A stretch of DNA of 64,000 nucleotides from Coenobita brevimanus. Lineage: Eukaryota > Arthropoda > Malacostraca > Decapoda > Coenobitidae. The translations under genes were made by a program, and so were the position numbers. This document shows, in pieces, positions 43,723 through 52,711 of the stretch. Under the pieces are notes generated by a model. It worked only from the letters and a program-made list of their open reading frames with translations. It ran no database searches and was not told where the DNA came from. Position 1 is the stretch's first letter. Every line of letters starts with the position of its first letter. The DNA lies in contig CM064632.1 of assembly GCA_032717465.1 (NCBI GenBank), positions 24,547,601-24,611,600 of the forward strand. Direction: 5' to 3'.

Positions 43723-44751
43723 TGTCGGAAATTTAGGAATAATTCCTCCCATTTTTCTATTTTAGTTGGTGATGGGCAGTCGTATTTTGGAAGTATAATG
43801 TATTATACGTAACCCAGGGTGATGGGTATATAGGATTACGTATATTTATACTATGGTTCATAATTTAGTCTTTTTCCCAGCCATGGATGGAATGTGCACA
43901 TATGCATTTTTAGTTATTTGATTGGTGGATCGGCTCTGTTCTTCTCTCCAGAGGTCTAAGTTTTAGTCTCGGCTAGGCCTCGGTCAATTACGAGTCTCGA
44001 GACCTCAGTTGCTCGGGCTCTCGCCCACGCTCTCAGTCCTAATTCATTGAGTCTTAGTCTCAGATGATCTCGAGTCGAGTCAGAGGCAGTCCCAGTCATG
44101 CCTTAGTCACGCTTGGAAGCAGTCTAACCACTCTCGTGGTATTGAGAGAGAGCAGTCCTAGTCATGCCTTAGTCACGCTTGGAAGCAGACTAACCACTCT
44201 CGTGGTATTGAGAGAGAATTCAGTTGGGACAGACTGGACTGATTAATTAATTTACGACAGTGCTTCCTCCTAGATGGGAATGAACATTATCAATTCACTT
44301 TAATTTATAAATAGTGTAAATAGTAATGCTTACGTAAAAAGTACGTATTTGGTCCAGGCCGTAACCTCCAGTAATCCGCCAAGCACTAGCAACAAGCAAC
44401 ATCTTCAACAACTCCGACCATATGGCAACAACCTACAAGCCTCTCCATTGCTACTCTTAAGCTAAGTAATTAAATGACCCTTAGTGGCGAAAGACTGGGC
44501 GAATAATATTTCACCAGGGTTTCCAGCTTTTATTTGAGGATCCTTAAATAGATCGTTTAGTTGCTTAGTAGGGAACACAACCTACACGTCATTACGATCC
44601 AGGTGAGTCCTGGGAGTAAGACATATATCCGGACAAATTATGTAGTGTTGTAGGCCTATTTTTGTCTTGTTTAGTGGAAGTGATTAGCCAGTTAAATATT
44701 TACGACACTACCGGGGGTATATTCTAAATTTTTTCTAATTTTTCCCCCACA
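43723..44751 (+). repeat. 5' LTR of BEL/Pao element
   Basis: Contains a tandem 66-bp duplication (44094-44159, 44160 on), present in both LTRs, that reads as a 22-residue repeat in a 60-codon frame. That frame is probably chance. The LTR also carries a strong splice-donor-like site. Confidence 0.95.
44600..44608 (+). promoter_or_regulatory. Consensus 5' splice donor in LTR
   Basis: CAG|GTGAGT, with the GT at 44603-44604, matches the metazoan donor consensus. It lies upstream of the PBS, so a transcript spliced from here would lack PBS and the first ORF. Confidence 0.5.
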
Positions 44752-44754
44752 AAG

Positions 44755-44771
44755 TGGTCCTTCGAACCGGA
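44755..44771 (+). promoter_or_regulatory. Primer-binding-site-like sequence of BEL/Pao
   Basis: TGGTCCTTCGAACCGGA begins three bases after the LTR ends, the expected place for a tRNA primer. The tRNA is not identified. Confidence 0.7.
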
Positions 44772-44787
44772 TTGTTAACACTCCAAC

Positions 44788-45357
44788 ATGGCGACTGCTC
44801 TGGAATTAAATTATTATCGGGTGGCTTATATAGGCCACTCTCTGGTCACCTGTGACACCTTGATGTCTGTGCCTTCACCATGGCCCTTGGTGACCATGGA
44901 GATGATCAGAGTAGGGGACAAGTTTTTTGAGTACGAGGAATTTGCAGAAGTACTTAGACCTGGCTATAATTTGGTTATAGCCATGTTGGGGGGAAACGAT
45001 ATTAATGAGTCAACTGACGTGCAGGACTTAGTGGCTACACTACTACAAATTAATGAGGCTATAGAAGATGCAGGTGCTAAATGTGTGATATGCACTGTAG
45101 AAAAGAGGGAATATCCACGTAATCATCTTCGATATGTGGATCCCATTGTTTACAATAAGATCATGAACGCGGTTAATAAGAAAATAACCAAGGAACTAAA
45201 AGGGAAAATTATTTTGCTTGGTGGTAAGACCTATCCTCTGGAGGTACGAGCCATGGACCAAGTTCACCCTACTTGGGAAGGAAGACGTAGAATTTGGGCC
45301 AAGGTGCGAGGAGCTATTAAATTTCATTATGATCAGTGGGTTGCTAACACAAACTAA
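44788..45357 (+). CDS. SGNH/GDSL-hydrolase-like protein carried by BEL/Pao
   Basis: An intact 189-codon ORF with a good start context (AACATGG), beginning 36 bp after the LTR and ending with TAA. Order of blocks: YIGHSLV (residues 14-20; Ser18 in the nucleophile position of block I), a Gly in RVGDKFF (43), MLGGNDIN (66-73; the GxND of block III, Asn70) and DQVHPTWEGRR (157-167; the DxxH of block V, Asp157 and His160). VIAML and GKIILLGG read as core beta-strands. This is the full S-G-N-H set with the family's spacing, so esterase/deacetylase activity is plausible; substrate unknown. No signal peptide or membrane segment. It is not a standard BEL/Pao protein. Esterase domains are known in ORF1 of CR1-type LINEs, which sets a precedent in retroelements. 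It stays open while gag-pol has decayed. Confidence 0.8.
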   Translation: MATALELNYYRVAYIGHSLVTCDTLMSVPSPWPLVTMEMIRVGDKFFEYEEFAEVLRPGYNLVIAMLGGNDINESTDVQDLVATLLQINEAIEDAGAKCVICTVEKREYPRNHLRYVDPIVYNKIMNAVNKKITKELKGKIILLGGKTYPLEVRAMDQVHPTWEGRRRIWAKVRGAIKFHYDQWVANTN

Positions 45358-45550
45358 ATATGGATTAATTTTGTAGTAACCCCTAGAAGGCTTTAATTTG
45401 TAATCTAAATTTAATTGTACTATTAATTTAGTTGTTCAGATTTATGTATCATTCTTAGTATTGCTGTTTGATGCTGAATTCTTCTATGTACATTTAGTTA
45501 ATTTAATTCTAGTGGTTTCATTGCTGTAGGCTACATTTAGTGATTCTATT

Positions 45551-45565
45551 AATTTTGATTTTCAG
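45551..45565 (+). promoter_or_regulatory. 3' splice-acceptor-like site before gag
   Basis: A T-rich stretch ending TTTTCAG, with the AG at 45564-45565, lies 12 bases before the gag ATG at 45578. Paired with the donor at 44602/44603 it would remove the PBS and the SGNH-like ORF. Confidence 0.45.
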
Positions 45566-45577
45566 ACTTGGTTCAAT

Positions 45578-45787
45578 ATGTCCTTGTCAAGGAGGATTGC
45601 AGGCCATAAGGCCTATGTCACCACTCTCAGTGGTAAAGTAAATGATGAATTCCAATCCTCTGACAAAGACTACACTAAACTTAAGGCCTGGAGCCAGCAA
45701 TTACAGAACCAGCTGACTGTCATGGGAACACTTTATGATTCTTTATTGGAAGCCACAAAGGACGATGATGAATTTAATGAAATTTAA
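45578..45787 (+). CDS. gag: BEL/Pao Gag N-terminus (broken by frameshift)
   Basis: 69 codons starting MSLSRRIAGHKAYV and ending in a stop at 45785-45787. The homologous reading continues one base out of phase at KTNEEERICLL, so the break near 45775-45785 is a single-base indel in an A/T-rich run. The segment is helical and charged, as at the start of BEL/Pao Gag. The ATG was chosen because it directly follows the acceptor-like site. Confidence 0.75.
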   Translation: MSLSRRIAGHKAYVTTLSGKVNDEFQSSDKDYTKLKAWSQQLQNQLTVMGTLYDSLLEATKDDDEFNEI

Positions 45788-48524
45788 GACTAACGAAGAA
45801 GAGAGAATTTGCCTACTAATAGCTCAAATTAATTCCTCTCTGAAAAGTGAGTCTACCCATTTAACTTGTCCAAGGGCTGAGTCGAAGCTGCCCACACTTA
45901 AACTACCCGAGTTTGATGGCACTTCGGCTAATTGGAATTCCTTCTGGGATCAATTTGTTGCCAGTATTGATTCCAGAAAAGATGTTAGTCCAGTAGACAA
46001 ATTAAATTATTTAAGAGGAGTGTTAAAAGGTGACGTGAAGAAACTCATCGATGGTTTCAGTATAGAAAGTGATGGATATAGCAGTGCAGTGCAGCTACTT
46101 AAGGCAACTTTTGATAATACTAAGAGAAAACAGCACGAACTTGCAATGCGACTGCTACACCTTAAAACTCCTATTCATACTTGTAATTCCTTGGCCGAAT
46201 TTAGGGCTAATCTAGAATGCACCCTTAGGAAATTGGAAAAAATGGGGTGTGATTTAAGTAGTTCCAGTTGGCTTATCTCTCCACTAGTAATGAAAAAGTT
46301 ACCCAGTAAAACTATTGAGAGAATCCAGCATGTAACAAATGAAGATTATCCCCAGCTACAGGAAATTAGGGACTCATTATTAAAAGTTATTCATCATTTA
46401 GAGTCCAAAGGGCCTGAAGCTAAATCAGATTCCAGTACTAAAGGTGCTTTAACTAAAGAGAAGCCTGATAAAGTCAAATTATCTCCTGAATCAATTCCTA
46501 AGATTTACCACACTTCAGAACAAGTATCTTCACCCACATCTCCCAAGAATGCTCAGTCACAAACCTCTGCATCGGCTAGTCAGCAGCCAGCTCAGCAGCT
46601 GAAGTGTATTTTGTGTGATGGAGCACATCTGTCCAAGAGCTGTGAGGCGTATTCAGGTCGTTCTACTCGTGTAGAAAGACTCGAACAGATAGGACGGTGT
46701 GGTAGATGTACTTGTAGGCACAAGACTGATCAGTGTAACTTCAGTTTGAAAAGATGTGACCTTTGTAAAAAGGGGTTTCATCACAATGTCTTGTGTGATA
46801 AGCTGAATACACTTAATTCACAAATTTGCTCAGTCACTCCAACAAATCAACATACCATCTCAACTGCTCTACCGGTTGGAGCTGTTCATATTATTAAGAA
46901 TAAATCTCAAATTAAAGCAAAAGTTCTTTATGACCAAGGATCACAGAGGACATTCACTTCTCAGGACCTAGTAAACAAGCTTAAATTAAAGCCTAGTGGT
47001 ACGATTAATTTACAGCTGTCCGGCTTCATTAGTGAAGATCAGAGAAGAGAATATCAGCTAGTTAAGATTACTGTTAAAGCTGGCAGGAAGTACACTAGAC
47101 TAGAGGCTGTGGTTAGAGACACCTTACCTAACAACATAAGAACAGATGGTCTAGAGAAGTGTTTGACCTATTTGAAAGATCAACAAATTAAAGTATCTGA
47201 TCCTGGTTTGACTGATCACATAGATAAAATAGATCTCCTTATTGGTGCTGATTTCTATCCTAAATTAGTTTATGGTCTCATTAAATTCAAGGGCATAAAT
47301 TTCCTAAAAGTACAAGGACGATTAGTTGTATATGGCAATATTCCTGACAAGTTTGTAAGTACAAGGAAAGCAATTCAGGTTGCTATGGTAACGAATATAT
47401 GCTTGCAGCCCTCACTAAATTCAGAAGAGCCTGACATTTCCAATTTGTGGAAAATGGATAGCATTAGCATTAAACCTGAACAGGTAACTCACGAAGAAGC
47501 TTTTGTGCTTCATAATTATAAAAAGACTGTTCAGTACTATGATGACCAATATTGGGTAAAACTTCCTTGGAAAGTCAATCGACCTAGTTTGCCCACAAAT
47601 TATAAATTAGCTCTTAATCGCCTAAATTCAAATTTAAAGAGACTTAAAGGTGAAGGAGATTTACTAGATAAATATAATCAGTTAAATAAGAGTCATTTAG
47701 GAAAGGGGTTTATCGAGGAAGTTAAGCAGGCACAGGTTGGACAAAATACTCATTATATTCCTCATTTGGCAGTAATGAGAGACAGTAAGACTACACCTGT
47801 GCGAATAGTATTTGATTGTAGTGCCAAATTAGGCTCCCACACTAACTGCTTGAACGATTGTTTGTACACTGGTCCAACTCTAACCAAAAATCTATTAGAT
47901 GTGCTGCTAAAATTCAGAACTAATGAATATGCCTTTACAGCAGACATCAGCAAAGCTTTTCTACGGATAGGACTTCAAGAAGAAGACAGGGATTTCACCA
48001 GATTTTTGTGGCCAAGTAATCCTCATGATGATAACAGTTCTCTGGTAACTTACAGATTTAAATCAGTCCTTTTTGGAGCCACTAGCTCACCCTTCTTGTT
48101 GCAAATGACGCTAAATTATCACTTAGGGCAGCAAAAAGAAAATATAGAAGTGGCTAACCAAATTAAAGATTCGCTATATATGGACAATCTTCAGGGGACT
48201 GTAAATACTGAGGAGGATCTAAAGAAATTTCATCTGATAGCCAACAAGATTATGCAAGAGGCTAACATGCCATTGCAGGAGTGGACATCTAACTCCACTG
48301 AAATAAATTCTGATTCTGAAGTCTGTAATAAAATATTAGGATTGTGGTGGGATCCAGACATTGATGTCCTTAATGTAAAAAATGTAGAGTGGGATACAGT
48401 TGATAGCAAAAGATCTTTATTAAGTAACATTAGTAAAATTTTTGATCCCCTAGGACTAATTTCTCCCCTAACTATTCCTTTAAAAATTCTAATTCAACAA
48501 ACATGGACCAGAAAATTAGGCTGA
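45735..48524 (+). CDS. gag-pol: BEL/Pao Gag-protease-reverse transcriptase part of polyprotein
   Basis: 929 codons, truly beginning at the frameshift (about 45780), not at its first ATG. Gag (DUF1759-like) has LPEFDGTSANWNSFWDQF and a helical region to ~residue 230. A cysteine-rich part follows (CILCDGAHLSKSC, then RCGRC...CDLCKKGFHHNVLCD). The aspartic protease site reads YDQGSQRTF (46929 on), with Gln where Ser/Thr is usual. RT has RIVFDCSAK, FTADISKAFLRIGL and the catalytic box YMDN at 48177-48188, where the second Asp of YxDD is Asn, which I recall in some BEL/Pao lineages. The frame ends at TGA (48522-48524), where the family has Trp; homology continues in phase. Confidence 0.92.
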   Translation: MILYWKPQRTMMNLMKFKTNEEERICLLIAQINSSLKSESTHLTCPRAESKLPTLKLPEFDGTSANWNSFWDQFVASIDSRKDVSPVDKLNYLRGVLKGDVKKLIDGFSIESDGYSSAVQLLKATFDNTKRKQHELAMRLLHLKTPIHTCNSLAEFRANLECTLRKLEKMGCDLSSSSWLISPLVMKKLPSKTIERIQHVTNEDYPQLQEIRDSLLKVIHHLESKGPEAKSDSSTKGALTKEKPDKVKLSPESIPKIYHTSEQVSSPTSPKNAQSQTSASASQQPAQQLKCILCDGAHLSKSCEAYSGRSTRVERLEQIGRCGRCTCRHKTDQCNFSLKRCDLCKKGFHHNVLCDKLNTLNSQICSVTPTNQHTISTALPVGAVHIIKNKSQIKAKVLYDQGSQRTFTSQDLVNKLKLKPSGTINLQLSGFISEDQRREYQLVKITVKAGRKYTRLEAVVRDTLPNNIRTDGLEKCLTYLKDQQIKVSDPGLTDHIDKIDLLIGADFYPKLVYGLIKFKGINFLKVQGRLVVYGNIPDKFVSTRKAIQVAMVTNICLQPSLNSEEPDISNLWKMDSISIKPEQVTHEEAFVLHNYKKTVQYYDDQYWVKLPWKVNRPSLPTNYKLALNRLNSNLKRLKGEGDLLDKYNQLNKSHLGKGFIEEVKQAQVGQNTHYIPHLAVMRDSKTTPVRIVFDCSAKLGSHTNCLNDCLYTGPTLTKNLLDVLLKFRTNEYAFTADISKAFLRIGLQEEDRDFTRFLWPSNPHDDNSSLVTYRFKSVLFGATSSPFLLQMTLNYHLGQQKENIEVANQIKDSLYMDNLQGTVNTEEDLKKFHLIANKIMQEANMPLQEWTSNSTEINSDSEVCNKILGLWWDPDIDVLNVKNVEWDTVDSKRSLLSNISKIFDPLGLISPLTIPLKILIQQTWTRKLG

Positions 48525-49604
48525 GATGACCCTTTACCTACAGACTTGCTGGAGAGTTGGGAAACCCTCTCAAAAGAATGCAACAACATAGCAAGTGTTA
48601 AATTTCCGAGAATGGTGGGAAAAGAAGGTTCTTCCTATGATATACATCTGTTTTGTGATGCTTCACCCAAGGCTTATGGAGTAGTTGCTTACATCAGTAA
48701 TTATGAGGATGTTCCTATAATTTTATCTTCTAAGGCAAGAGTAGCTCCTCTAAAAGGTAAAACTTTACCTCAGTTAGAACTAACAGCCATGTATGTAGCA
48801 GTCCATTTTGGGGTGTATATCAGGAAGACCTTAAGTAATATAAAGATTAATACCACCTATATATGGTCAGACAGTGAAGTAGCCCTTCAATGGGTAGTGA
48901 ACAATAAAAGTAACATCTTGTATGTCAAAAATCGAGTACAAGATATGAGATATGCTGATCCTGACTGTTATTATCTCCATCTCACAACTAAAGATAACCC
49001 AGCTGATTTGTTAACTAGAGGCCTAACTTATGATAAATTTATAAATAGTGACTCCTGGTTTCATGGTCCGGAATGGTTGAATAATAAAGATCTTTGGCCA
49101 GAACAGAAATTTAAGACGAAGATGGAGCCTAATGCGCTGACTGTCCTAGAAGTTCAGGAAAAAGAACTTGAACCCTTGTTTGATCCGGAAAGAGTTGGTA
49201 GTTGGAAGAAGTTAATAAAGATCACCAGTTTGGTTTTCCAATTTTTGCAAAAGATTAGGGGGAACAAAACTCTAAACCTAATTAAACCCCAACAATATTG
49301 GTTGCTATACTTACAGAAGAGTAGCTTCCCCGAAGTTTACCAATATTTTCAGAAACCACTTGTAACAAGGATGCCAGATTTGGTTAAGAGTTTAAACTTA
49401 TTTGAGCACAATGATTTGATCAGATGCAGTGGTAGGCTGGACCAAGCTGGTCTCCCCTTTCACACTAAATTTCCACTGTTGTTGCCTAGACAGCAACATT
49501 TGACGAAATTATTGGTCCTATATGCTCATGAAACCACTTTGCATGGTGGTGTTTCTGATACATTGTGCAAATTGCGAGAAAACTTCTGGATCCCTAAAGG
49601 CTGA
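48525..49604 (+). CDS. pol: BEL/Pao RNase H and N-terminal integrase part of polyprotein
   Basis: In the same frame as the preceding segment. The RNase H-like region has HLFCDASPKAYGVVAYI, LPQLELTAMY and IWSDSEVALQWV, giving the D-E-D acids. A Pao-type linker follows (IRGNKTLNLIKPQQYWLL). The integrase zinc-binding half-site HETTLHGG closes the segment, with its Cys pair in the next. It ends at TGA (49602-49604) after FWIPKG. Without the TGA it would be a continuous polyprotein with its neighbours. The first in-frame ATG-like start (48546 is a TTG) has no significance. Confidence 0.88.
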   Translation, partial: DDPLPTDLLESWETLSKECNNIASVKFPRMVGKEGSSYDIHLFCDASPKAYGVVAYISNYEDVPIILSSKARVAPLKGKTLPQLELTAMYVAVHFGVYIRKTLSNIKINTTYIWSDSEVALQWVVNNKSNILYVKNRVQDMRYADPDCYYLHLTTKDNPADLLTRGLTYDKFINSDSWFHGPEWLNNKDLWPEQKFKTKMEPNALTVLEVQEKELEPLFDPERVGSWKKLIKITSLVFQFLQKIRGNKTLNLIKPQQYWLLYLQKSSFPEVYQYFQKPLVTRMPDLVKSLNLFEHNDLIRCSGRLDQAGLPFHTKFPLLLPRQQHLTKLLVLYAHETTLHGGVSDTLCKLRENFWIPKG

Positions 49605-50387
49605 CAAGTTGTGAAATCTACAATTAAATCCTGCTATACATGTAAGAGGTTAGAAGGACGACCGTATCATTATCCTTCACCACCACCCTTACCTAAAGAG
49701 CGGGTGGAAGAAGCTAGACCCTTTGAAATAATCGGTTTAGATTATACAGGCTATATGGAAGTCTTGAAACCAGACACCCTACAAGAGCAAAAGGTGTATG
49801 TGGTACTGTTTACTTGCGATGTCACCAGGGCAGTTCACTTGGAGTTGGTCACAGATTTAACTGCCGAAACTTTTTTGAATGCTTTTAGGAGATTTGTGTC
49901 GAGAAGATCTTGCCCGAAATTAATTATCAGTGACAACGCTTCTAATTTTAAATTAGGATCCGAACTTCTACATCAGGTCCTGCAGAGTGCGGAAGTCCAA
50001 GATGAATTCACCAGCAGAGAATGTGAGTGGAAATTCATACCGCCGAGAGCTCCATGGTTCGGTGGTTTCTATGAGAGACTAATAGGCATAGTAAAAGGGT
50101 GTCTTAAAAAGGTATTATTCAGAAAACCAGTAAACATGGATGATTTACACACTATAATTACGGAAGTGGAATGCCGTGTTAACAACCGCCCCTTAACGTA
50201 TGTCCTTAACAGCCTCGATGAGCCAGAAGCCCTCACTCCTCATCTTATTTGTGGATATCGATTGGACTCCTTGCCTGCAATAACTACGGCACCCTATGAT
50301 TTGGATCCCTCTTACGTTGAAGCTGATAAATTGAACACTAAGTACCATCAGTTATCCAAATTGATTAACAAATGGCAGGATTCATGA
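49605..50387 (+). CDS. pol: BEL/Pao integrase catalytic core
   Basis: Begins with the second half of the H2C2 zinc site (CYTCKRLEG). The DDE core has IIGLDYTGYM, LIISDNASNF and PPRAPWFGGFYERLIG, the BEL/Pao form of the third-acid motif. VECRVNNRPLTYV follows. It ends at TGA (50385-50387) inside KWQDS-KTQYLSSL, again where Trp is conserved, and stays in frame. Confidence 0.9.
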   Translation, partial: QVVKSTIKSCYTCKRLEGRPYHYPSPPPLPKERVEEARPFEIIGLDYTGYMEVLKPDTLQEQKVYVVLFTCDVTRAVHLELVTDLTAETFLNAFRRFVSRRSCPKLIISDNASNFKLGSELLHQVLQSAEVQDEFTSRECEWKFIPPRAPWFGGFYERLIGIVKGCLKKVLFRKPVNMDDLHTIITEVECRVNNRPLTYVLNSLDEPEALTPHLICGYRLDSLPAITTAPYDLDPSYVEADKLNTKYHQLSKLINKWQDS

Positions 50388-50792
50388 AAAACTCAATATT
50401 TGTCATCCCTTCTCGATAGACATGTACGCCAAAAGTCGGCTAATAAAACGGATGTTGATATTAAGGAGGGGGATGTAGTGTTAATTCACACTGATAAGTC
50501 AAGGAATAGTTGGCCATTGGGGAAAGTTATTGAATGCTATCCGGATAAGCAAGGGATAGTTCGTACAGTGAAGTTAAAGACGGCCCAAGGCCTTGTACTC
50601 AGGACTATCAATAAATTATATCCATTAGAAATAGCCGTGAGTTCCCGTCCGGAGGCGCTTAATACAGCACTTGGGGACGTTACTCATGGCCGTAGGGATA
50701 CAGATGCGGGAAGCTCAGATAAACCACAGCGGGGAGCCGCACAACGGTTCCGAGCTCACCTGGGGGAGTTAATTAAACGGGGTGATGTTTAG
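50388..50792 (+). CDS. pol: BEL/Pao polyprotein C-terminal domain (DUF5641-like)
   Basis: Continues in phase with the integrase. GDVVLIHTDKSRNSWPLGKV followed by VRTVKLKTAQG matches the small beta-barrel-like domain that ends BEL/Pao Pol. The tail, rich in charged residues, stops at TAG 18 bp before the 3' LTR. Confidence 0.85.
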   Translation, partial: KTQYLSSLLDRHVRQKSANKTDVDIKEGDVVLIHTDKSRNSWPLGKVIECYPDKQGIVRTVKLKTAQGLVLRTINKLYPLEIAVSSRPEALNTALGDVTHGRRDTDAGSSDKPQRGAAQRFRAHLGELIKRGDV

Positions 50793-50810
50793 ATTTCTTG
50801 GCCCCCAGGA

Positions 50811-51840
50811 TGTCGGAAATTTAGGAATAATTCCTCCCATTTTTCTATTTTAGTTGGTGATGGGCAGTCGTATTTTGGAAGTATAATGTATTATACGTAA
50901 CCCAGGGTGATGGGTATATAGGATTACGTATATTTATACTATGGTTCATAATTTAGTCTTTTTCCCAGCCATGGATGGAATGTGCACATATGCATTTTTA
51001 GTTATTTGATTGGTGGATCGGCTCTGTTCTTCTCTCCAGAGGTCTAAGTTTTAGTCTCGGCTAGGCCTCGGTCAATTACGAGTCTCGAGACCTCAGTTGC
51101 TCGGGCTCTCGCCCACGCTCTCAGTCCTAATTCATTGAGTCTTAGTCTCAGATGATCTCGAGTCGAGTCAGAGGCAGTCCCAGTCATGCCTTAGTCACGC
51201 TTGGAAGCAGTCTAACCGCTCTCGTGGTATTGAGAGAGAGCAGTCCCAGTCATGCCTTAGTCACGCTTGGAAGCAGACTAACCACTCTCGTGGTATTGAG
51301 AGAGAATTCAGTTGGGACAGACTGGACTGATTAATTAATTTACGACAGTGCTTCCTCCTAGATGGGAATGAACATTATCAATTCACTTTAATTTATAAAT
51401 AGTGTAAATAGTAATGCTTACGTAAAAAGTACGTATTTGGTCCAGGCCGTAACCTCCAGTAATCCGCCAAGCACTAGCAACAAGCAACATCTTCAACAAC
51501 TCCGACCATATGGCAACAACCTACAAGCCTCTCCATTGCTACTCTTAAGCTAAGTAATTAAATGACCCTTAGTGGCGAAAGACTGGGCGAATAATATTTC
51601 ACCAGGGTTTCCAGCTTTTATTTGAGGATCCTTAAATAGATCGTTTAGTCGCTTAGTAGGGAACACAACCTACACGTCATTACGATCCAGGTGAGTCCTG
51701 GGAGTAAGACATATATATCCGGACAAATTATGTAGTGTTGTAGGCCTATTTTTGTCTTGTTTAGTGGAAGTGATTAGCCAGTTAAATATTTACGACACTA
51801 CCGGGGGTATATTCTAAATTTTTCTAATTTTTCCCCCACA
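50811..51840 (+). repeat. 3' LTR of BEL/Pao element
   Basis: 1,030 bp. Relative to the 5' LTR it has one extra AT in an ATATAT run, one T fewer near the end, and a few substitutions, including A to G near 51218 and T to C near 51648. Confidence 0.95.
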
Positions 51841-52100
51841 GATGGTGATGATGATGACAATGATTGATGATTGACTGGAGATGGTGATGATGATGATGAT
51901 GATGATGATGACGATAACGGTGACGATGACGATGATTCATGATGATGATGATGATGGTGATGATTGGTGATTGATGACTTACTGATGATGATAATGATGA
52001 TGGTCATGATGGTAACGATGACGATGAGTCATGATGATAACGATGACGATGAGTCATGATGATGACGATGATTGATGAGAGACTGGTGATGATGATGAAG
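51841..52100. repeat. (GAT)n/(GACGAT)n array, right side of BEL/Pao insertion
   Basis: Opens with GATGG (target-site duplicate) and continues as GATGAT with GAC/GGT variants. This is the other half of the array at 43655-43722. Confidence 0.9.
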
Positions 52101-52660
52101 ACGAAGAGACGATGTTTTGTTGCATTCTCTTCAGGCAATGACTTTGATAGTTTGTTTATATAATTCGAGACTGATTTAATCCTTGTTGGTATTACTATAG
52201 TCTTTTGTATATTAATTTTCCGTGTCCTTCCAGGTGAGTTCTGCTTTGTGTACCTGCCACTGGGCGTCGCTGTGGTATGTACTGAACTCATATTATTTAT
52301 CCTACTCCATTTTTCATCTAAAGGAATTGGGCAACTTCCCTCCACTTCATTAGTAAATTGTGGGTGTATAACATTCAGTAAGCCTGAGTTATGGGATCAG
52401 AATGAGTCCGCTTGGTCGCTTATCAAAGGCATCGTCCAATCTAATCACACGAACATCATTGACCTGTTAGGGGTTAAAGATCTTCGTCAGGTAAAAAAGA
52501 AACCAGTTCGGGTAATTTCACAGGAAATTTGGGCCACCTTCAGGTGTGGTTTCTGACTTTGTATTTATTTATTTATTCATTCATTTATTTCATAGTCATA
52601 TCATCATCATGAACATTATTATTATTATTACCAGCTGCGATAGCGAAGTTGGTATTGTTT
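52101..52660. other. Intergenic sequence, no recognised gene
   Basis: Unique-looking sequence with a 102-codon open frame (52248-52556) containing no recognisable domain, plus short (ATTT)n near 52562-52590 and (ATT)n near 52616-52632. Coding status unknown; I lean to non-coding. Confidence 0.4.
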
Positions 52661-52664
52661 TTAA

Positions 52665-52711
<47 letters not shown>

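Larger units (their letters stand above)
43723..51840 (+). mobile_element. BEL/Pao LTR retrotransposon with extra SGNH-hydrolase-like ORF
   Basis: An 8,118-bp element with LTRs of 1,029 and 1,030 bp (TG...CA) that differ at only a few sites, flanked by a 5-bp target-site duplication GATGG. Order: LTR, PBS, a 189-codon SGNH-like ORF, a spacer with a 3' splice-site-like sequence, then gag, protease, RT, RNase H, integrase and a BEL-type C-terminal domain, LTR. Gag-pol is broken by one frameshift near 45780 and three in-frame TGA codons. High LTR identity indicates a young insertion. Confidence 0.95.

Noticed and set aside
45735..50792. Alternative genetic code with TGA as Trp
   Set aside because: Trp is encoded by TGG many times in the same frames and TGA ends the SGNH-free frames elsewhere; simple mutation is more likely, though readthrough is kept as a question.
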